A stretch of 64,000 nucleotides of DNA from Bacillus methanolicus (GCF_008764295.1 NZ_VTQX01000016.1:1-64000); one strand, 5' to 3'; counted from the first letter of the stretch, positions 50,895 through 58,672 are shown. Notes: generated from the letters alone by a model not told the origin. Numbers and translations: made by a program.

Positions 50895-52421
50895 ATGTTA
50901 CCGATCTTAGTCGTTATTGGAATTGTCGCTTTTTTATTAATTGCATTAATTGCAGTATTTGTAACAAAGTACCGTACTGCAGGACCAGATGAAGCATTAA
51001 TCGTAACCGGAAGCTATTTAGGCAATAAAAATGTCCATGTGGATGAATCCGGCAATAAAATCAAGATTATTCGCGGTGGTGGAGCTTTCATTCTCCCAGT
51101 TTTTCAACAAGCAGAACCGTTAAGTCTATTGTCTAGTAAACTGGAAGTGACAACACCTGAAGTGTATACGGAGCAAGGTGTTCCTGTTATGGCTGATGGT
51201 ACAGCAATTATTAAAATTGGCGGTTCAATAGAAGAAATTGCCACAGCAGCGGAACAATTTTTAGGAAAGCCGAAGGAAGACCGCGAAAATGAAGCTAGAG
51301 AAGTTCTCGAAGGTCATCTTCGCTCGATTTTAGGTTCGATGACGGTCGAAGAAATTTATAAAAATCGAGATAAGTTCTCACAAGAAGTGCAAAGGGTTGC
51401 TTCGCAGGATTTAGCGAAAATGGGTCTTGTGATCGTTTCCTTCACAATCAAGGATGTTAGAGATAAAAATGGTTATTTAGAATCATTAGGGAAGCCGAGA
51501 ATTGCTCAAGTCAAAAGAGATGCAGACATTGCGACAGCGGAAGCGGAAAAGGAAACGAGAATTAAACGGGCAGAAGCTGATAAAGACGCGAAAAAGGCTG
51601 AATTTGAAAGAGCAACAGAAATTGCCGAGGCAGAAAAAGAAAATCAAATGAAAATGGCTGATTATCGCCGTGAACAGGATATTGCCAAAGCTCGTGCCGA
51701 CCAAGCGTATGATTTAGAAACAGCGCGGTCGAAGCAAGAAGTTACAGAGCAAGAAATGCAAATCCGCATTATTGAGCGTCAAAAGCAAATTGAGCTTGAA
51801 GAGAAAGAAATATTGCGTCGTGAACGCCAATATGACTCAGAAGTGAAAAAGAAAGCGGACGCGGATCGTTATGCAGTTGAGCAGGCAGCTGCTGCAGATA
51901 AGGCGAAGCAATTAGCAGAAGCAGATGCGAATCAGTACCGGATTGAATCATTGGCAAAGGCGGAAGCGGAAAAGATTCGTTTGGATGGTTTGGCAAAGGC
52001 CGAAGCCGAAAGAGCACAAGGGGAATCGGAAGCAGATGTCATCCGTCTAAAAGGTCTTGCCGAAGCCGAGGCGAAACGCAAAATTGCCGAGGCATTCGAA
52101 CAGTATGGGCAGGCTGCGGTTATCGATATGATTGTCCGTATGCTTCCTGAATATGCGAAACAAGTGGCCGGTCCATTGGGCAATATTGATAAGATAACGG
52201 TGGTGGACACTGGTGGAAATGGAGAAAACGGTGGCGCCAACAAAGTAACAGGCTATGCGACAAGCTTAATGTCATCCCTTCAAGAAACGCTCAAGGCCTC
52301 TTCAGGTATTGATGTCAAGAATTTACTTGAGAATTTTTCTGGCAAAGGCAATATCCGTGAAAGCATTGAGCAGCTAACAGATGAGTTAGGAAAAGCTGAT
52401 AAGAATAACGAAACTGAATAA
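50895..52421 (+). CDS. floT: Flotillin FloT (YuaG)
   Basis: A 508-residue flotillin. An N-terminal membrane-inserting segment (VVIGIVAFLLIALIAVFV) is followed by an SPFH/PHB domain (residues about 30-200). Next comes a long coiled coil with Ala/Glu-rich repeats (AEADKDAKKAEFERATEIAE, KAEAEKIRLDGLAKAEAERA; about 205-405), then a tail. FloT scaffolds lipid microdomains that gather signalling and transport proteins. It is cotranscribed with yuaF from a sigma-W promoter, with a terminator after it. Confidence 0.93.
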   Translation: MLPILVVIGIVAFLLIALIAVFVTKYRTAGPDEALIVTGSYLGNKNVHVDESGNKIKIIRGGGAFILPVFQQAEPLSLLSSKLEVTTPEVYTEQGVPVMADGTAIIKIGGSIEEIATAAEQFLGKPKEDRENEAREVLEGHLRSILGSMTVEEIYKNRDKFSQEVQRVASQDLAKMGLVIVSFTIKDVRDKNGYLESLGKPRIAQVKRDADIATAEAEKETRIKRAEADKDAKKAEFERATEIAEAEKENQMKMADYRREQDIAKARADQAYDLETARSKQEVTEQEMQIRIIERQKQIELEEKEILRRERQYDSEVKKKADADRYAVEQAAAADKAKQLAEADANQYRIESLAKAEAEKIRLDGLAKAEAERAQGESEADVIRLKGLAEAEAKRKIAEAFEQYGQAAVIDMIVRMLPEYAKQVAGPLGNIDKITVVDTGGNGENGGANKVTGYATSLMSSLQETLKASSGIDVKNLLENFSGKGNIRESIEQLTDELGKADKNNETE

Positions 52422-52427
52422 GAAATA

Positions 52428-52460
52428 AGAAACCTGTCGAAAATTGCGACAGGTTTCTTT
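52428..52460 (+). terminator. Terminator of floT
   Basis: AGAAACCTGTCG pairs with CGACAGGTTTCT, then T-rich sequence follows. Confidence 0.87.
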
Positions 52461-52472
52461 GTGAAAAGGCCC

Positions 52473-52509
52473 CTGAAAATATGTACTTTTCAGAACTTTT
52501 TAGTAGAAT
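52473..52509 (+). promoter_or_regulatory. Candidate operator and promoter of the RRNPP regulator
   Basis: CTGAAAA (52473-52479) and TTTTCAG (52487-52493) form a perfect 7-base palindrome with a 7-base spacer. It overlaps the expected -35 position of a promoter whose -10 would be TAGAAT (52504-52509). The 9-mer TAGTAGAAT recurs ahead of the peptide gene at 53471. This differs from the PlcR box of B. cereus. Autoregulation is an inference. Confidence 0.45.
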
Positions 52510-52575
52510 GATATTAAAGGATTAAAGTGAAAATGGCAAACGAGTAATTTAAATTATCTGTAATGAGGGATAAAA

Positions 52576-53466
52576 ATGAATAGTTTGAACACATATCTAA
52601 TAGGAGACACATTAAGGTCATTTCGTGAATACAAAAAATTATCGATTGAAGAACTTTCAGAAGGTGTGTGTACAGAAGAAGAACTAAGTTCATTTGAAAA
52701 ACAAGTCTCATACCCAGATCTCGAAACTTTGAATTCACTATTGAGAAAATTGAATGTCGACTTAGCTTATTTTTTTAACGTTGCCTCGAAGTCCTCTATC
52801 AATTATTCAAATGCGGTTATTCGATTGATTAATCGATATAAAAGGGATTGGGATTATGAAAGAATCCAAGAGATTTTAGATAAAGAATTATGCAACCCGA
52901 TTTTTCAAACCGATCACTTAAGACAATTTCTCATTTGGCATCAAGGGATTTGTAAGTTTTACTTAGAGAAAAATCTGGACGAGGCATTGGAGCTATTGTA
53001 TGAAGCCATTGATATTACGAATAAAAAAAGAGAAGATTTTAATGAAAGAGAAATTGAAATATTAACAAGCATTGCCATTTTGCATAAGGAATCTAATAAA
53101 TTTGAGGAAGCGATATCAATATTCAAAAAGGCTTTAGATTATTTTGAAAGTCTTCCAGATATTCTTGATCCTAGAGGAAAGATAAGAGTTTATTTTGGAT
53201 TAGCCCAGGCTTTAACAGAAGTATGTCAATATGAGGAATCTTTAATTTATTGCAAAACAGGCATTGAGTATTGTATTACTCATGAGCTTATATATTTATT
53301 ATCAAGTTTATATTATCAGACTGGTGAAAATCTAATTAAATTGTTTCGTAAAGAGGAAGGATTAGAGTATTTAGATAGAGCAATATATATCCTTAAAGTG
53401 CAGGAAAATAAAAAATTTATAAAAATTATTGAAAATGAAAAAGACAAATTACTACATCAGTGGTAA
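52576..53466 (+). CDS. PlcR-like RRNPP quorum-sensing transcription regulator
   Basis: A 296-residue protein. Residues about 8-65 are an XRE-type HTH (GDTLRSFREYKKLSIEELSE ... SYPDLETLNSLLRKLNV). Residues about 75-290 are helical repeats of the TPR type (LRQFLIWHQGICKFYL, RYFGLAQ-like VYFGLAQALTEVCQYEESL, LSSLYYQTGENLIKL). Domain order, length and several repeat sequences resemble PlcR of the B. cereus group, which binds an imported peptide through its TPRs and then DNA. It has no signal peptide. A peptide precursor gene follows 37 bases later in the same orientation. Its target genes are unknown. Confidence 0.87.
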   Translation: MNSLNTYLIGDTLRSFREYKKLSIEELSEGVCTEEELSSFEKQVSYPDLETLNSLLRKLNVDLAYFFNVASKSSINYSNAVIRLINRYKRDWDYERIQEILDKELCNPIFQTDHLRQFLIWHQGICKFYLEKNLDEALELLYEAIDITNKKREDFNEREIEILTSIAILHKESNKFEEAISIFKKALDYFESLPDILDPRGKIRVYFGLAQALTEVCQYEESLIYCKTGIEYCITHELIYLLSSLYYQTGENLIKLFRKEEGLEYLDRAIYILKVQENKKFIKIIENEKDKLLHQW

Positions 53467-53479
53467 TATATAGTAGAAT
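53449..53479 (+). promoter_or_regulatory. Candidate promoter and imperfect palindrome for the peptide gene
   Basis: TTACTAC-ATCA-GTGGTAA (53449-53466), with one mismatch in the arms, overlaps the regulator's stop codon and the -35 position of TAGAAT (53474-53479). The same TAGTAGAAT 9-mer precedes the regulator gene. Separate transcription of the peptide is plausible but unproven. Confidence 0.35.
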
Positions 53480-53503
53480 AAGGAATTTAGGAGGTAGGAT
53501 ATT

Positions 53504-53692
53504 TTGAAAAAAATAATGTTGAAAAGTGTGTTGGCTGTTTCGTTATTAGGTCTAGTTTTCTCATTTTCTAATTCAAGTGCTTCCGCAGGAATACCTTCTG
53601 AACACAAACATAGTGCAACGTATGAACTTGCAGGAATTCCTTCAGAACATTCAGTAATTAAACCACTAATGGGGATTCCTTCAGAACATTAA
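53504..53692 (+). CDS. Secreted precursor with three GIPSEH pheromone copies
   Basis: A 62-residue pre-peptide. Residues 1-28 are a Sec signal peptide (basic MKKIMLK, a hydrophobic core, Ala-Ser-Ala cleavage region). The exported 34 residues hold GIPSEH at 53588-53605, 53633-53650 and 53672-53689, preceded by Ala in the first two copies and Met in the third, and the last copy ends the protein. The heptad AGIPSEH aligns with PapR ADLPFEF as A-x-(I/L)-P-x-E-(H/F). TTG 53504 follows TTAGGAGGTAGG. It is almost certainly the pheromone precursor for the upstream regulator. Processing protease and importer (Opp) are inferred from known systems. Confidence 0.85.
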   Translation: MKKIMLKSVLAVSLLGLVFSFSNSSASAGIPSEHKHSATYELAGIPSEHSVIKPLMGIPSEH

Positions 53693-53700
53693 TAAAGGGA

Positions 53701-53738
53701 AAAGCGAGGTATGAATTAAGTTCATCCTCGCTTTTTTG
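53701..53738 (+). terminator. Terminator of the regulator-peptide unit
   Basis: AAAGCGAGG.ATGAA pairs with TTCATCCTCGCTTT, followed by TTTTGTTG. Confidence 0.87.
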
Positions 53739-53975
53739 TTGCATTTTTAACTCCTTTATGCAGGATTTAAATAGAATTTTGGACCTTCAATAATGAAGCT
53801 ATATGATTTGTTAAACACCTTTAATTGAAACAAGTTGAAAGTATTTTTAGAAGACCACATCTTGCTTACGTTTAAACCAGCTAGCCTTACGACTAAATGC
53901 TACAGCATAAACTCATTATTCTTTTATTTATCGTTCCACTCAAATCAAAATGCGGGTGGGCGACATTGTTACTGT

Positions 53976-54224
53976 TTAAGCTAAGTATGATCTAGTGGCG
54001 AGTGAGTTGGCTCCAACAGGTTCACTCTCTTGATTTTCTGATTCTGTGGTTGGGTCAATTTCCGGATCGGCCATAAACAGTCCTACTAGCATTAAAATAA
54101 AACCAGAGGCAATAAGAGTGAAAAATCTTTTTGTTACAAAGGTTTTTTTAAGCAGTGATACAACAAGATAGATTAATGATCCGATGAATAAAACAGTTCC
54201 TAAAATAAATATAAGCAAATCCAT
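53976..54224 (-). CDS. Small membrane protein of unknown function
   Basis: An 82-residue protein with two membrane helices (LLIFILGTVLFIGSLIYLVV and FFTLIASGFILMLVGLFM) separated by a short basic loop, and a polar Glu/Ser/Thr-rich tail. GAAGGGGG lies upstream of ATG 54224. No family was recognised. It belongs to the accessory block that follows the pheromone system. Confidence 0.65.
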   Translation of the reverse strand: MDLLIFILGTVLFIGSLIYLVVSLLKKTFVTKRFFTLIASGFILMLVGLFMADPEIDPTTESENQESEPVGANSLATRSYLA

Positions 54225-54424
54225 TTTTTTCCCCCTTCAATAACATTAGTTCCGCTTCGTAGTCCAAGTGCGTGTTTAATGATATTCCCATCCTACGAAT
54301 AATAATAACAAATTATTTCTAAGTCAGCTTACTTTGTCGTTCCCAATGTGGATTAGTATTTTAACGATAGCCGTACGTTGAATTAAATGCTGAATAGAAT
54401 AGGTACATAAGAATTGATTCCATA

Positions 54425-54450
54425 TAAAAAAACCTTCCGTTTAGAAGGGC
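54425..54450 (-). terminator. Terminator of the small partner gene
   Basis: On the minus strand CCTTCTAAACGGAAGG is followed by TTTTTTT, just past the stop at 54473. Confidence 0.75.
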
Positions 54451-54472
54451 TACATATTATCAGTATGTAAAA

Positions 54473-54721
54473 TTACTCCTCTTCATTTCTGAAGACTTTA
54501 TCAGCATGTTGAATAGTAATAATTTTCTTTTCTGCATTGACTGTAATTACACAGTCCCAGGTTGGTTTAATCTGAAGATTTGCATTCTCATCAATCCAAA
54601 GAACACCATTCAATTCGAATGCGTCCTCTAAGATAACTAATTTTTTTTCATTGGGATCAGTAACAGGAAACAATCCTTCTTGTAAATCTACATTCCAATC
54701 AAAAAATTTAATTTGCTTCAT
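54473..54721 (-). CDS. Small acidic protein, possible immunity/antitoxin partner
   Basis: An 82-residue acidic, soluble, beta-rich protein (FFDWNVDLQEGLFPVTDPNE, FELNGVLWIDENANL). It begins 11 bases after the end of a decayed secreted toxin-like gene and has its own AAAGGAGGA ribosome site and terminator. Small acidic proteins placed like this are often immunity partners. The function here is inferred from context only. It appears intact, unlike its neighbour. Confidence 0.6.
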   Translation of the reverse strand: MKQIKFFDWNVDLQEGLFPVTDPNEKKLVILEDAFELNGVLWIDENANLQIKPTWDCVITVNAEKKIITIQHADKVFRNEEE

Positions 54722-54732
54722 AAAATCCTCCT

Positions 54733-55276
54733 TTAATCCCCAATAATATTTTCATATTTATCTAGAGATGCTATTCGTTTAGTACTAGTATTACCAACTT
54801 TCCAAGCTCTTTTGTTACCATTATAGCCCGTATGACCAGACTCGTCTTTATCTATTTTCCATTTTCCGATGGTAAAAGTTCCGCTGCTTTTCGATATTAC
54901 TTGCAATATCAGACTTTTTTTGCTTTTAGGAATGTCTGCTGCAGCTTTTTCAGCTGCCTTTTTTCTAAAATATGCACTTACTTGATTAGACAACCATGAT
55001 CCAGCAGCAATTATCGCTTCACCAATAACTAGAGCTCCAGTTGCAGTTAAAGCAATTTGACCTATACAATAAAATAAACTCCTGCTACTGCTGGGATAGC
55101 TGCAATATGAAATTCCCCATTTCCTGATTCAATCTCTATTAATATAGTGCCCAGAGCATTAGGATGATTAGGATTAAGATATTCCTTTTTACAATAGGCG
55201 ATCGTTCTAAAGCAAATGAAGATGATGTAACTGAAAAGTTCAACATAAAGACCAAGAATATTGCGATTTTTTTGAG
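54733..55276 (-). pseudogene. Decayed secreted toxin-like gene
   Basis: Three minus-strand frames in order make one protein-like product. First is a signal-peptide segment (KKIAIFLVFMLNFSVTSSSF). After a shift near 55190 comes YLNPNHPNALGTILIEIESG and VAGVYFI. After a second shift near 55066 come GQIALTATGALVIGEAIIAA, a linker, and a C-terminal domain with GKWKIDKDESGHTGYNGNKR and SLDKYENIIGD. No good start codon or ribosome site remains. The layout (exported leader, hydrophobic middle, charged C-terminal domain, small gene after it) resembles secreted polymorphic-type toxins. The C-terminal domain was not assigned to a named family. Confidence 0.55.
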
Positions 55277-55445
55277 TGGTTAATCATGATAAATGGAGTG
55301 ATCATCTAAACAAATATTATAAAAACTAATAAATTATATATTATTTGCTAATTAACGGAAATTTAATATATTTTTGGTGTTTTTGGATTATTTTTGAGAA
55401 TTATAAAATGTGATAAAATCTTACTGAAGGGAAGGAGTGTTATCC

Positions 55446-55562
55446 TTGGAAGCAATTTTTTTCTTCGGAGGGATGTTTTTGGTGTTTCTTTCAGGAGTTG
55501 GACTTCTGTACTGGGGAGCATCTACTTTATTCAAGATAAGTAAGAAAGCTAAAATTAACTAA
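55446..55562 (+). CDS. 38-residue single-helix membrane protein
   Basis: TTG 55446 lies eight bases after GGAAGGAG and opens MEAIFFFGGMFLVFLSGVGL, continuing as a hydrophobic helix and ending with the basic tail KISKKAKIN. A strong terminator follows directly. The size, single helix and basic end resemble small toxin or signal membrane peptides of Bacillus, but nothing specific was recognised. Confidence 0.6.
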   Translation: MEAIFFFGGMFLVFLSGVGLLYWGASTLFKISKKAKIN

Positions 55563-55600
55563 CAAAAGAGCTTCTCTAATTTCGGAGAAGCTCTTTTGTA
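55563..55600. terminator. Bidirectional terminator
   Basis: CAAAAGAGCTTCTC pairs perfectly with GAGAAGCTCTTTTG. It serves the 38-residue gene and the converging remnant. Confidence 0.85.
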
Positions 55601-56068
55601 TTAAAGATAGTCGTTAGCTGTACAGAAACTTTTTACGATTTTAACATCTTTCCATTTTTTACATGCAGATGTAACTCCCCATTGATAGAAATCAGCTGTG
55701 ATATTTGATGCTAGTTCCCATCTTACGAATGCAGATAATGTGGCTAGGAAAGCTACAACTATAACAGGAAGTGCTTGTATAGAAAATTCCTCTTCACTTG
55801 GATTTAAAAATCCTGCTACAGTTTCTAATTGTTCGTTATCGACATTCTTAAAGAATAAGCTAATTTCCTCAATTTCTTTATCAGAGAGCTTTTCTTTTGC
55901 TTTCTGATAATCAATTGAATAAATCCCATTTTCAAAAGTCAGAGACTCAGCAACAATTTGTTGTTTCTCTTTAAATTCAGTTGATTCTACATTTACATTT
56001 GCTGCTTTTGCTGTAGACAGTGATAACTCTGAGAAAATTAAAACTAATGACTGTGTTCTTACTTCAAT
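55601..56068 (-). pseudogene. Secreted-protein gene lacking its start
   Basis: The minus strand is open for 155 codons from 56068 to TAA at 55601, but no ATG, GTG or TTG lies near the beginning. It starts inside a signal peptide (LVLIFSELSLSTAKAANVNV). The mature part is acidic and helical (KLSDKEIEEISLFFKNVDNE), has a hydrophobic segment (ALPVIVVAFLATLSAFVRW), and ends with two Cys (TSACKKWKDV, KSFCTANDYL). The terminator of the upstream DUF3231 gene touches the 5' end, so the promoter, ribosome site and first codons appear deleted. Confidence 0.6.
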
Positions 56069-56072
56069 TCAA

Positions 56073-56101
56073 AACAAAATGCCCTCATAAAGAGGACATG
56101 A
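56073..56101 (-). terminator. Terminator of the DUF3231 gene
   Basis: On the minus strand ATGTCCTC-TTTA-TGAGGGCAT is followed by TTTTGTTTT. Confidence 0.8.
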
Positions 56102-56107
56102 TAGATT

Positions 56108-57112
56108 TTACTTTTCTTTACTAATATTCTTTCTATTTGGAGCAAGTGGTGGTTGTTCTAGCCATTTATACTTGGTCATTATATTAAACCAATCTTCTGT
56201 GACCATAAGGTTCTTCAATATGATTTTCTCATAAGTTGTCACAAGGTCTAGCCGCATTGCAGATGCAAGCCCAGCTCCATGATAAGATTGTGCAGATTGT
56301 AATAAGAACCCAATGTGATACAACATTAACTTGTCCGAAAAGGGTGAATCTTGAGAAGTGGTAACCTCTGATTCCCAAGACATAGGTACAGGTAAATTAT
56401 CTCCTTTTAGAATTTTACTTAGCAACTGAATTTGCTGATCTGAGGTGTTTTGAGTATTCTTTAAAAATTTCCTAACGTCTTGTGATTGTGTTACCTGACT
56501 AAATGCAATTGAAAGAGATTTTTCCATTATTTTCTTTTTTAAGTTAAGAGATAGTGCAATAATTTCTGTTGCCGCTAACGGACGTTTTTCTCCAAAATAG
56601 CCATCTAAAAATTGTTGACCTGAAACAAATTCAGGACTTTTATCAGGGTAGAAGTAGGGATCTCTTTGGAAGTGTCCCTTTTCAAGTAGTAATTCAATAG
56701 TTTGATGGTACATTTTAATTCCATCATTATTACATGAATCATAGAAGTATCTTAGGTCCTTTCTTACAGAAGAACTTAGTGAAGTAGAATGCCCAATTAA
56801 GCCATGCAGGGTCATAATATGTAAATAGTGTAAACAAAAAATGTCAGAAAACAATCTTTCGGTACCTTTGTTTAGATCCGAATCAGTAAAACCAACTGGA
56901 ATTGGAAATCCTTCTTTTTCAATAAAAATTTTAATCTGATTTTTTTGTTTACCAAATATCTTTACTGCGTCTTCGAAAAGCATCTTTATTTTTTCATCTT
57001 CGATGGTGGACAACATATATTGATTTACAATATCAACGGCGGTCCCGTTAACATATTCTCCCCATAGTGTACCTATTTCGGAAGATGTGAGTTTTAAATC
57101 TTCTTTTTCCAT
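56108..57112 (-). CDS. DUF3231 family protein
   Basis: A 334-residue soluble, all-helical protein made of two similar halves, each with a helical bundle (GTLWGEYVNGTAVDIVNQYM; MLYHIGFLLQSAQSYHGAGL and RLDLVTTYEKI, with SVRKDLRYFY in the first half). This is the Bacillaceae DUF3231 family, ferritin-like in shape. Its function is not known. ATG 57112 follows GGAATGAGGTGATTAC. Confidence 0.8.
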   Translation of the reverse strand: MEKEDLKLTSSEIGTLWGEYVNGTAVDIVNQYMLSTIEDEKIKMLFEDAVKIFGKQKNQIKIFIEKEGFPIPVGFTDSDLNKGTERLFSDIFCLHYLHIMTLHGLIGHSTSLSSSVRKDLRYFYDSCNNDGIKMYHQTIELLLEKGHFQRDPYFYPDKSPEFVSGQQFLDGYFGEKRPLAATEIIALSLNLKKKIMEKSLSIAFSQVTQSQDVRKFLKNTQNTSDQQIQLLSKILKGDNLPVPMSWESEVTTSQDSPFSDKLMLYHIGFLLQSAQSYHGAGLASAMRLDLVTTYEKIILKNLMVTEDWFNIMTKYKWLEQPPLAPNRKNISKEK

Positions 57113-57212
57113 GTAATCACCTCATTCCTATCTTTTCCAAGATGTGAGGATTCTATAGGGGAAACTTTTTAGATAATGGATTAAAAATGGCTGGTAGAGC
57201 TTATTGAAACAG

Positions 57213-57385
57213 CCTCCTGAGTGCGATTATTGCGGCGAATTAACTGATAAAGTTCGACCATCACCTTGTGTATGGAGGATTCATCATTAATGTGCAGGCA
57301 TTGCTTGCGTATGACCAAAAAGGAATATGCTGCTTCCCAGGATGATCATATTGGCATGTTTGAGGATTACCCGCATTTCATATAA
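57213..57385 (+). pseudogene. Remnant of a zinc-ribbon protein
   Basis: One frame gives PPECDYCGELTDKVRPSP and the next gives MEDSSLMCRHCLRMTKKEYA and a short tail ending DYPHFI. Joined by one frameshift near 57270 they make a paired CxxC...CxxC zinc ribbon. Its function and family are unknown. Confidence 0.4.
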
Positions 57386-57407
57386 ACACAAGGTAGGAGG
57401 AATTTAG

Positions 57408-57555
57408 TTGGATAATTTAAGCGTTACAAAATACTTTATAGGTGGTTTAGGTTGGAATTGACTCATCTACTAAAACGGGTTTTATTGCATATATCAGGAG
57501 CATACAAGACAATAAGAAGAAAATCCAAAAGTATAAAAGATGTGGTCGGAGATAA
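57408..57555 (+). pseudogene. Remnant of a RuvC/RNase-H-like protein
   Basis: TTG 57408 follows a good AGGTAGGAGG and gives MDNLSVTKYFIGGLGWN before a stop. A shifted frame from 57451 gives VGIDSSTKTGFIAYIRS and ends in a Lys/Arg-rich tail. GIDxSTKTGF resembles the first catalytic motif of RuvC-like phage resolvases. It is short and broken. Confidence 0.35.
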
Positions 57556-57774
57556 AAAAGTGATTTGGATCGCAGCCTAAGTTATGTATTTTTACAATGA
57601 GTGAAAATCGAAAAAGAGGATTTCTCAGCTTGTGTGGGAAACTCCCTCATGATCAGGTCGTTTTATGAGCTACAATTAAATTGAGCGCCTGTCCACTTAA
57701 TTAAGAGAATCTCCCAAAAGTACCCCCAAATAAGTGGGGGAAATTACATTATTCTACAAAGCAGAAAATAAATA

Positions 57775-57816
57775 AAAATCCCCAGAACCATTGAATGAAC
57801 AATGTTTCTAGGGATT
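57775..57816 (-). terminator. Terminator of rpsD
   Basis: Minus strand: AATCCCTAGAAACATTG pairs with CAATGGTTCTGGGGATT with two mismatches, then TTTTATTT. Confidence 0.82.
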
Positions 57817-57845
57817 CGGTAGTCGCTAATTGAATAGCAATTAAA

Positions 57846-58448
57846 TTAACGAGAATAGTACTCAACGATTAGAGATTCGTTCACTTCAGCTGGAAGTTCA
57901 GAACGCTCTGGAAGGCGAGTAAAAGTACCTTCTAGTTTATCAGCATCAAAAGTTAAGAAGTCAGGTACGAAGTTATTTACTTCGATTGCTTCTTTAATGA
58001 TGTCTAGGTTACGTGATTTTTCGCGAACGCCGATTGTTTGACCAGCAACTACGCGGTAAGATGGGATATCTACACGTTTACCATCCACTAGAATATGACC
58101 ATGGTTTACAAGCTGACGAGCTTGACGACGAGTACGAGCTAAACCTAAACGGTAAACGACGTTATCTAAACGAGACTCAAGTAGAGCCATGAAGTTTTCA
58201 CCGTGTACACCAGCCATTTTACCAGCTTTGTCGAATAGGTTACGGAACTGACGCTCGTTCACACCATACATATGACGAAGCTTTTGCTTCTCTTGTAATT
58301 GTAAACCGTATTCTGATAATTTTTTACGTTGGTTTGGACCATGTTGTCCAGGAGCGTATGGACGCTTTTCTAATTCTTTACCTGTACCGCTTAATGAAAT
58401 ACCTAGACGGCGAGATAATTTCCAGCTTGGACCTGTATAACGAGCCAT
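57846..58448 (-). CDS. rpsD: Ribosomal protein S4
   Basis: A 200-residue small-subunit protein that binds 16S rRNA early in assembly. The N-terminus is [20 protein letters not shown]. The S4 RNA-binding domain ([35 protein letters not shown]) is intact. It has no zinc Cys cluster, as in other Bacillaceae C-minus forms. ATG 58448 follows AAGGAGGAGT. A long structured leader upstream fits autogenous control by S4. Confidence 0.95.
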   Translation of the reverse strand: MARYTGPSWKLSRRLGISLSGTGKELEKRPYAPGQHGPNQRKKLSEYGLQLQEKQKLRHMYGVNERQFRNLFDKAGKMAGVHGENFMALLESRLDNVVYRLGLARTRRQARQLVNHGHILVDGKRVDIPSYRVVAGQTIGVREKSRNLDIIKEAIEVNNFVPDFLTFDADKLEGTFTRLPERSELPAEVNESLIVEYYSR

Positions 58449-58672
58449 GAAAGACTCCTCCTTATGTTTTTATTTGGGTAAAATAAAAACAGACGTGACA
58501 GCAACAATTATGCTCATTTTGTTTTCAAGTACCTTCGCCCTCGCAGCAGAGGGTTACGCAGTACCCCATCATCGAAATGCGTTAGGAGCCGATGGCCCCT
58601 GAAGCTAGACTTCAGATTGAGGAACAAAATGAAAACATAAAAGGTGTTCACATAGGCTGCGATATTTTACAC
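58449..58672 (-). ncRNA. S4-binding autoregulatory leader of rpsD
   Basis: The untranslated leader is about 225 bases. On the minus strand CATTTTGTTCCTC near its 5' end can pair with the AAAACAAAATG nearer the gene, enclosing GC-rich hairpins (CCTCTGCTGCGAGGG). In B. subtilis the rpsD leader binds S4 and represses its translation. The secondary structure here was paired by eye only. Confidence 0.65.

Larger units (their letters stand above)
57113..57845. other. Mobile-element debris and rpsD terminator
   Basis: No intact gene in about 730 bases. Two frameshifted remnants are listed separately. The 3' end holds the rpsD terminator at 57775-57816. Confidence 0.6.

Noticed and set aside
52476-52493. 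A canonical PlcR box before the regulator gene
   Set aside because: Only a half-like TATG is present; the visible palindrome has a different sequence.
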